From the NCBI GenBank assembly GCA_031287815.1, contig JAITSM010000215.1:1-5041 (forward strand): a stretch of DNA of 5,041 nucleotides. Direction: 5' to 3'. Made by a program: the position numbers and the translations under genes. Shown here piece after piece: positions 1-5,041 of the stretch. Source of the stretch: Prevotellaceae bacterium (GTDB taxonomy: Bacteria > Bacteroidota > Bacteroidia > Bacteroidales > UBA932). The notes under the pieces were generated by a model that was not told where the DNA came from, did not search any database, and was given only the letters and a program-made list of their open reading frames with translations. Every line of letters starts with the position of its first letter. The first letter of the stretch is position 1.

Positions 1-243
1 CCCTTTGGAAAACCGCCGCTCAATGGCAAAAGGAATAGACATCCCCACCACAAAAAGGAAACAGGGAAAGACGACATCTGCCAATCCGAGGAAATCCTGA
101 TGACTTTCGGCATGCCCTATCCAGTCCGGCTCGCCGCTAATCGTCCACAAGTCGTTTACAAATATCATCAACAGCATGGTCAGGGCGCGGAGTATATCAA
201 TCGCCACGTTCCGTTGCGTAAAATTAACAGGATTTGTGTGCAT
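1..243 (-). CDS. HGSNAT-like / DUF5009 (COG4299) membrane acyltransferase, N-terminal fragment
   Basis: This gene is cut by the left edge; 81 codons are visible from ATG at 243-241. An in-frame TAA (249-247) two codons upstream rules out a longer start. The protein begins MHTNPVNFTQRNVAIDILRA, then a hydrophobic helix (about residues 16-33), a short polar loop (34-53), and a second helix starting LADVVFPCFLFVVGMSI (54-70) followed by basic residues. The pattern (R-x-x-x-I-D-x-x-R-A, M-x-F-V-N, H-A, L-A-D-V-V-F-P) matches from memory the start of human heparan-alpha-glucosaminide N-acetyltransferase and bacterial DUF5009/NagX-like proteins. His44 in the loop lines up with the active-site histidine reported for the human enzyme (His269). 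Family members are multi-pass inner-membrane proteins; the human one moves acetyl from cytosolic acetyl-CoA to a terminal glucosamine, while bacterial roles are mostly unproven. The gene follows susD after a terminator, so it may be expressed separately. Family call is strong; reaction and substrate are inferred. Confidence 0.85.
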   Translation of the reverse strand, partial: MHTNPVNFTQRNVAIDILRALTMLLMIFVNDLWTISGEPDWIGHAESHQDFLGLADVVFPCFLFVVGMSIPFAIERRFSKG

Positions 244-264
244 GACTTATAATTATTTAAAATT

Positions 265-295
265 TAAAGTTAATAAATTATTTACCAAATACAAA
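265..295 (-). promoter_or_regulatory. Candidate Bacteroidetes-type promoter for the acyltransferase gene
   Basis: On the minus strand TTTG (295-292) is followed, after a 19-nt spacer, by TAACTTTA (272-265). This resembles the -33 TTTG and -7 TAnnTTTG elements of the primary Bacteroidetes sigma factor, with the last base of the -7 box off consensus. It leaves about 20 nt to the ATG at 243, a short AT-rich leader with no clear Shine-Dalgarno sequence. The region is so AT-rich that such matches can arise by chance. An 8-bp direct repeat, AATTATTT on the plus strand (251-258 and 276-283), lies in the same stretch and may mean nothing. Confidence 0.35.
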
Positions 296-326
296 AGAGG
301 GGAAACAGTTGACTATTTCCCCTCTT
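287..326 (-). terminator. Intrinsic terminator after the susC-susD operon
   Basis: Read on the minus strand, AAGAGGGGAAA (326-316) pairs perfectly with TTTCCCCTCTT (305-295). The stem continues inward through one U·G wobble and two Watson-Crick pairs to a UCAA tetraloop (312-309), giving about 14 pairs. The 3' arm runs into UUUUGUAUUU (296-287), an interrupted U tract. It starts 18 nt after the susD stop codon, where the end of a susCD transcript would be expected. On the plus strand the hairpin also forms, except that the wobble becomes a C·A mismatch, but no plus-strand gene precedes it. The U tract is imperfect, so some read-through into the next gene is possible. Confidence 0.85.
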
Positions 327-344
327 CCTTTGCCCTGCGGAACG

Positions 345-1910
345 CTACAGCCACGCGGGGTCTTGCTTTAATGCGCCTTTTGACTGGTCTATTTCGTTCT
401 GGTCAATGGGGAAATAGCGGTGTTTCTCCGTCCATCCCTTTGCGCCAAGTATTTCAGCGCCTTTGTCGAAGCGCAGTATATCGAACCAGCGTTGCATTTC
501 AAAAGCAAATTCGTAATATCTTTCCGCGAAAATAATATTCAGGTTGGCATCCTTACCCTGGTTAAGTAGAATGCGGTGCGACTGGTCTTTAAATGCCCGG
601 TCGCGCACTTTGTCGAACCATCCCTGTGCTTCGGCGTCGGCGTTGCCGCTGATGCGCACTTTTAATTCTGCTCCTAACAGAAGCACGTCGGCAAAGCGAT
701 AAAACCGGTACGACATATTTTGACTGTTTACCGGATCATCTCCAGAAATGTAGGATTCCTTGCGGGGGTGGTATTTATAGTTGCCCAGCAACCCTCTGCC
801 TACATCCACACCCTCTTGGTTATCGCTTACAAAGAAAGTACTCATACCGGTTTTTGACTGCGCATCAGTTGCTTCGTTGGCATACACAATAACCGTCCCC
901 TCGCGGCGGGTGTCGCCTGTCAGGAACATATCATATATTTTCCACGTCATGGTAAGTTGTCCGTAGCCGGACATCAGCCCGCCCTGTTCGGCGTCACGGG
1001 GGTCGACCATATCACGTCCGCCTACGGTGGCTACTTTATTGTTCATTTCCGAATTATTCCCGGCCATTCCTACTTCGTAAATGCTTTCGTGGTTCCATTC
1101 GCCGGCTTTACGCCAAATTTGCAGATAGTCGGGGGTTAGCTGGTAAAATGAATTATTGGCAATTTCGCGCATATCTTCGTATGCCTGCTGGTATTTACTT
1201 TCGTCGAGATGGAAAAGGATGATTTTTGTCCGCAATATTTTTGCGGCGTCCTTGCAGATACGCCCCTTTTGCGTGGCAGCCCTGTCGGGCAGGTATTGTA
1301 TCACGTCATTGGACAAATCGTTCAGCAAAAATTCATAGACTTCGGTTCGCGAAGCATTGCCGAAAGAATAGAGGTCGTCGGCAGAGGTAATTTGACCTGT
1401 GAGCAAGGGAATTTCTTTCCAGCCCATAAAGAGGTAGGTATAGTATAATGCGCGGTAGAAGCGGGCTTCGGCGTCAATAGCGCGGACAAAACTTTCGCCC
1501 AGCCCGCTACGGTTCACCTCATCAATGAGAACGTTCGCGGCAACAATACCTACATACAAGCCCATATCCCATTCATTCCACCAGCCTGTACCGGTGTACC
1601 ATTCATTGCTGAAGCAGGTTGTGGGGGTATAGGTAAAATTATCCCATTTGAATTTATAACTGCCTTCACCTATACCGCCACCGGTTTCGGCTTCGTCGGA
1701 CAGCAGCGTAGAGTAGCTGTGTACTTCCATCAGCCGGTTCTGCACTTCTTTCATCACGGCATACAGGCCTTTCATTACACCTTCTTCGGTTTTATAAAAT
1801 TCTTCGGTAGAAACCTGTGTTCTTGGGTTAACATCCAGGAACTCGCTGCACGAGATGAACAGGGAGATTAACGTACAGCAGATAATATAAAATTTGATTT
1901 TCTGTTTCAT
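345..1910 (-). CDS. SusD-like (RagB/SusD family) surface glycan-binding lipoprotein
   Basis: This complete 521-residue protein is a typical length for SusD-like lipoproteins. Family knowledge: it sits on the cell surface as the lid of its SusC partner and helps capture the oligosaccharide. It starts MKQKIKF, then a hydrophobic stretch ending L-F-I-S-C, so Cys21 is the likely lipidated residue; Phe at -3 of the lipobox is slightly unusual. Acidic residues follow (S-E-F-L-D), as is common in exported Bacteroidetes lipoproteins. Family landmarks are FLDVNPRTQVS (24-34), RFYRALYYTYLFMGWKEIPL (150-169), YRFYRFADVLLLGAE (401-415), WFDKVRDRA (431-439), ERYYEFAFEMQRWFDILRF (463-481) and the C-terminal YFPIDQNEIDQS...QDPAWL (499-521). 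The usual G-D-V-P after the TPR helix is replaced by W-K-E-I-P. The ATG at 1910 is chosen because it precedes the signal peptide. The gene follows susC by 21 nt, so the two are almost certainly co-transcribed. The ligand cannot be read from sequence. Confidence 0.96.
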   Translation of the reverse strand: MKQKIKFYIICCTLISLFISCSEFLDVNPRTQVSTEEFYKTEEGVMKGLYAVMKEVQNRLMEVHSYSTLLSDEAETGGGIGEGSYKFKWDNFTYTPTTCFSNEWYTGTGWWNEWDMGLYVGIVAANVLIDEVNRSGLGESFVRAIDAEARFYRALYYTYLFMGWKEIPLLTGQITSADDLYSFGNASRTEVYEFLLNDLSNDVIQYLPDRAATQKGRICKDAAKILRTKIILFHLDESKYQQAYEDMREIANNSFYQLTPDYLQIWRKAGEWNHESIYEVGMAGNNSEMNNKVATVGGRDMVDPRDAEQGGLMSGYGQLTMTWKIYDMFLTGDTRREGTVIVYANEATDAQSKTGMSTFFVSDNQEGVDVGRGLLGNYKYHPRKESYISGDDPVNSQNMSYRFYRFADVLLLGAELKVRISGNADAEAQGWFDKVRDRAFKDQSHRILLNQGKDANLNIIFAERYYEFAFEMQRWFDILRFDKGAEILGAKGWTEKHRYFPIDQNEIDQSKGALKQDPAWL

Positions 1911-1931
1911 ATATTTTGATTTTTGATGGTT
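1911..1931 (-). promoter_or_regulatory. susC-susD spacer and susD translation leader
   Basis: The 21 nt between the susC TAG and the susD ATG are A-rich on the coding strand and lack a G-rich Shine-Dalgarno motif, which is ordinary for Bacteroidetes, where AU-rich leaders often drive initiation. Fourteen of these bases are a perfect tandem duplication of a 7-mer (plus strand TTTTGAT at 1914-1920 and 1921-1927). There is no room for a separate promoter or terminator, which supports one susC-susD transcript. Confidence 0.6.
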
Positions 1932-4900
1932 CTAAAATGTAATATTTACGCCCAGCGTCCAAACCCGCGCCTGCGGATAAGTGCCGCCGTCAAAGCCATT
2001 ACGCGTTCCCACTTCGGGGTCTAATCCGGTATAATCGGTAATGGTGAATAAATTCTCGGCCTGCACAAAAATGCGGGCTCTCTGCAGGAGTATTTTTTGC
2101 GTGATATGTTGCGGTATCGTATAACCCAATTGCAATACCTTTAAACGGAAGTAAGAACCGTTTTCCACATAAAGGTTCGATACCGTATTGGCGCCCGTAT
2201 CGCCGCCTCCCGGCGCCAGGTTGCCTTCATATAAGACGGGCATCCAGTTTGAAGTGCCCTGCCCGTGCCAGCGGTTAAGCCAGGCCTTGTCCCAATTCGC
2301 GCTTACGACATTGCCGCGGCGATACAATTTGTATATTTCGTTGCCTTGTACGCCTTGGAAAAATACGCTAAAATCAATGCCTTTCCAATCTGCCGAAAGC
2401 GTTAAGCCATACGTCCAGTCGGGATTGGGATTGCCGATATTGGTACGGTCGTCGCCGGTGATGCCGGGTTTTCCGTCCAGGTCTTTCCAGCGAATACCGC
2501 CTACCACGGCATTGGCCTGTTGTGAAGCGTCCACTTCAGCTTGCGTTTGGAAAATCCCGTCATGTACATAGCCGTAGAAAAATCCGTAAGGTTCGCCATT
2601 GGCGCGCCAGGTTACGGAACCGCCCAGTCCGCCGCCCAAACCATCTATGGCTACCGGAATATCCGAATCGCCCTGCTCGGTAACCACGTTCTTTACATAC
2701 GAGGCATTAGCGCCCAAGCCAATGTTTACGTCGCCAAGCCTGAACTTGTAGGACGCGTCAAACTCCCAGCCTTTATTGCTCACGTTGCCTTTGTTGGTGA
2801 GGATACTGGTGTAGCCTGCATAGTCGGGCAAGGAAAGCCAGCAAAGCATGTCTTTAGTCTGTTTGTCGAACCAGTCGATGGAAATGGATAACGATTTAAA
2901 TAATCGCAAATCAATGCCGATGTCAGTTTGTTCGGATGTTTCCCATTTCAGGTTTTGGTTGGAATAGCCGTCGGACTTGGCTCCCTGCATGATCTGGTCG
3001 TCAATAACAGCTCGCAAATCGCCTTGCATAATGAGGCTGGTATAGCCAAAGGAGCCGATGGCTTCATTGCCGTTTTGTCCCCAGCTGGCGCGGACTTTGG
3101 CGAAATCGAACCACGCAGGCCTGTCTTCCATAAAGCCCTCATTGGTGAGCACCCAGCCGGCGGATACGGACGGAAATACGGCAAACCGGTTGTTTTTACC
3201 GAAGTTGGAAGAACCGTCGCGCCGCACCGTTGCTTCAAACAAATATTTTTCGTCATAGTTATAGCTTGCTCTTCCAAACAGGGAAGCCATTTTGTGATCG
3301 GAAGCGCTGCCATTCACCCTGGCGCGGTCGTCGCCATCGGATGCGCCTGATATGTCTAAAAATCCTTTGTCCATACTTACTTCTATCAAATCATAGCGGC
3401 GGCCGCTAATCTCATGGTAGAAACCGGACGAAAGGGTAGTGCCCGCCAAAATGCCCAGGTTATGCTTCCCGAAACTGGTGTTGTACTGCAAAATATTTTC
3501 CCATTGCCACGTATAGGATTCGCTCATTAAATTGTACACGGAAGACGCCGTATTTTTTTGTTCGGTATTGAGGTCATAGGCAGGTGTAACGCTTCGGTCG
3601 GAATAATGCCCCCATTCGAAATTTGCGGTGGTTTTAAAAGTCAAACCGGGCAGCAGGTTTACGTTCAAGTCGAAATTGGCATTGATTACTTGCGGCTCGC
3701 GAAGTTGGTTGTTGCGGGCTTTCAAGGCTGCCAGCGGATTTACAATTTCACGCATGTTAATAATGTTATATACCCTTCCGTCATCAGCTGTTACGTAATT
3801 CAGATAAGTATTTGCGTATTTGGCAATTTCTGCCGGGTCGTTCTGAAAAACAGCTTCGGTAGGCGGCAGCATATTCATGGAGGCAATGATACCTCCCGCT
3901 TCGCTGTTGCCAATATCGCTCCCTGTCGTTTTAGAATAAGAATAGCCGACCCTCGACCCGAAAGAAATATTATTGAGCCATGACCGCTCTTTGGTATCCA
4001 GCAGGGTGTGGGTATAATTCAGCCGCGCATTGTAACGGGAGAAATCGGCGTATTCTTTGGCAAAAATACCGCTTTGCTCCAATATGCCAAGCGACACGTA
4101 GTAAGTGCTGCGCTCATTGCCGCCATTCAATGAAAATTTATGATTTACCAGCGGCGCGTTAGGATAAGAAAGTTCTTCCTGCCAATCGGTATTGACCGTT
4201 GATGATGTGGGGAAGTAGTATTTATCTCCTCTGCCCGAGTTTGCCCCCATTTCATTCATTAATAGCTGATAGTCGGCGCCACCCAAGAAGTCTGACTTTT
4301 TGGGCAAGTTCTGGAAGCCATAAGAAAACTCGTAGTCGAATTGAGCTTTCGTGCCTTTTTTCCCGCTTTTGGTGGTTACCAGCACCACGCCGTTAGCGCC
4401 GCGCGAACCGTAAATAGCTGCCGAAGCGGCGTCTTTTAATATTTCAATAGACGCTATATCGGAAGGGTTAAGATAATTGATCCCGTTAGATGAAGGCATG
4501 CCGTCGATCACATATAGCGGATTGGCGTCGTTAACGGTTCCCACGCCGCGAATAAGGATTTTCGAATCGACTCCGGGCTGTCCGGAGTTGGACGTAATCT
4601 GTACGCCCGATACTTTGCCTTTCAAGGCATTTTGCACATTGGCCGGCTTCTCCAAATCGAGTTCGTCGGCAGATACCCGGCTAATCGCGGCTGTCACCAC
4701 GCTTTTCTTCTGCACGCCGTATCCGACAACCACCACTTCATCCAACGCTGTAGTCGCTTCCGCCAGTCTTACATTCAGTACGGTTGATTGCGCCACTTGT
4801 TCCGCAGTGTTGTAGCCCACGGAAGAAAATTGCAAAACAGCATCTGCCGGAACATTGATAACAAACGCGCCACTCAGGTCGGTCATGGCCGCATTTGCCG

Positions 4901-5041
4901 TTCCTTTTTGTACCACCGATACCCCCACCAGCGCCTCACCGGTAGCGGCGTCTGTAACGGTCCCTCTCACCTCCCTGTTTTGGGCGAAAATAACGCCGGG
5001 AATGAGTAAAAACGTAACAAGAAAAATCTTGTACCAACAAT
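1932..5041 (-). CDS. SusC-like (SusC/RagA family) TonB-dependent outer-membrane transporter, missing its first few codons
   Basis: The frame stays open to the right edge, giving 1035 complete codons; the start codon lies just outside. The first visible residues, CWYKIFLVTFLLIPGVIFAQ, are the rest of a signal peptide, with likely cleavage before Gln20. A downstream GTG at 4970 is therefore not the start. Next come a carboxypeptidase-regulatory-like domain (about 24-95, RGTVTDAATGEALVGVSV), a SusC-type D-E-V-V-V-V-G-Y-G segment (100-108), and the plug (about 113-226) with IRGVGT (163-168), NPLYVIDGMP (173-182) and AAIYGSRGANGVVLVTTKSG (207-226). The rest is the beta-barrel, including the family stretch RTNIGNPNPDWTYG and ending L-G-V-N-I-T-F with the terminal aromatic of outer-membrane proteins. 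Family knowledge: it imports glycan oligomers using TonB-ExbBD energy, with the downstream SusD as lid. No STN signalling domain lies before the regulatory-like domain, so direct anti-sigma signalling by this protein is unlikely. Substrate unknown. Confidence 0.96.
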   Translation of the reverse strand, partial: CWYKIFLVTFLLIPGVIFAQNREVRGTVTDAATGEALVGVSVVQKGTANAAMTDLSGAFVINVPADAVLQFSSVGYNTAEQVAQSTVLNVRLAEATTALDEVVVVGYGVQKKSVVTAAISRVSADELDLEKPANVQNALKGKVSGVQITSNSGQPGVDSKILIRGVGTVNDANPLYVIDGMPSSNGINYLNPSDIASIEILKDAASAAIYGSRGANGVVLVTTKSGKKGTKAQFDYEFSYGFQNLPKKSDFLGGADYQLLMNEMGANSGRGDKYYFPTSSTVNTDWQEELSYPNAPLVNHKFSLNGGNERSTYYVSLGILEQSGIFAKEYADFSRYNARLNYTHTLLDTKERSWLNNISFGSRVGYSYSKTTGSDIGNSEAGGIIASMNMLPPTEAVFQNDPAEIAKYANTYLNYVTADDGRVYNIINMREIVNPLAALKARNNQLREPQVINANFDLNVNLLPGLTFKTTANFEWGHYSDRSVTPAYDLNTEQKNTASSVYNLMSESYTWQWENILQYNTSFGKHNLGILAGTTLSSGFYHEISGRRYDLIEVSMDKGFLDISGASDGDDRARVNGSASDHKMASLFGRASYNYDEKYLFEATVRRDGSSNFGKNNRFAVFPSVSAGWVLTNEGFMEDRPAWFDFAKVRASWGQNGNEAIGSFGYTSLIMQGDLRAVIDDQIMQGAKSDGYSNQNLKWETSEQTDIGIDLRLFKSLSISIDWFDKQTKDMLCWLSLPDYAGYTSILTNKGNVSNKGWEFDASYKFRLGDVNIGLGANASYVKNVVTEQGDSDIPVAIDGLGGGLGGSVTWRANGEPYGFFYGYVHDGIFQTQAEVDASQQANAVVGGIRWKDLDGKPGITGDDRTNIGNPNPDWTYGLTLSADWKGIDFSVFFQGVQGNEIYKLYRRGNVVSANWDKAWLNRWHGQGTSNWMPVLYEGNLAPGGGDTGANTVSNLYVENGSYFRLKVLQLGYTIPQHITQKILLQRARIFVQAENLFTITDYTGLDPEVGTRNGFDGGTYPQARVWTLGVNITF

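Noticed and set aside
176..535. Plus-strand open frame of 119 codons crossing the susD end and the acyltransferase start
   Set aside because: It is antisense to two well-supported genes and reads through the terminator hairpin; the product has no recognisable family features.
2948..3313. Minus-strand 121-codon open frame within susC in another frame
   Set aside because: The susC frame is continuous and encodes conserved barrel sequence across this stretch, so this is an out-of-frame shadow and not evidence of a frameshift.
2928..3350. Plus-strand open frame of 140 codons opposite susC
   Set aside because: It lies wholly inside the susC-like barrel coding region on the other strand; the product shows no family features, and such shadows are common opposite long genes.
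3399..3406. GCGGCCGC palindrome
   Set aside because: A single 8-bp palindrome within susC coding sequence with no paired copy or context suggesting a functional site.
3558..3983. Plus-strand open frame of 141 codons opposite susC
   Set aside because: Antisense shadow of the susC-like gene, with no recognisable domain or leader.
4968..4970. GTG as the start codon of the susC-like gene
   Set aside because: It encodes the Val of the V-R-G-T-V-T-D motif inside the regulatory-like domain; a signal peptide is encoded upstream in the same frame.

Overview
The window is a fragment of a Bacteroidota (Bacteroidetes) glycan-uptake locus. The evidence is a SusC-like TonB-dependent transporter followed by a SusD-like surface lipoprotein, a pairing essentially confined to that phylum. 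AT-rich gene leaders without a clear Shine-Dalgarno sequence and a TTTG / TAnnTTTG-type promoter candidate agree with this. Genus cannot be fixed from the sequence; a Bacteroidales member is a reasonable guess.

All three supported genes are on the minus strand, so in transcription order they run from high to low coordinates. First is the susC-like gene (5041 down to 1932). Its first few codons lie beyond the right edge, but most of the signal peptide is visible. After a 21-nt spacer comes the complete susD-like gene (1910 down to 345). A 101-nt AT-rich gap (344 down to 244) holds a strong intrinsic-terminator hairpin and a plausible promoter. The last gene starts at 243 and runs off the left edge. 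Its 81 visible residues match the N-terminus of the HGSNAT/DUF5009 (COG4299) family of multi-pass membrane acyltransferases.

SusC and SusD would form the outer-membrane complex that captures and imports an oligosaccharide using TonB energy. The downstream membrane protein may modify an imported sugar, perhaps an amino sugar, by transmembrane acetyl transfer. That substrate link is inference from the family and position only: no glycoside hydrolase, regulator or kinase is in view. Outside these genes there is only the 101-nt gap and the 21-nt spacer. I see no RNA genes, mobile elements, CRISPR arrays or plus-strand genes. Apart from the transporter pair being of unassigned specificity, I find no evidence of a new kind of system here.
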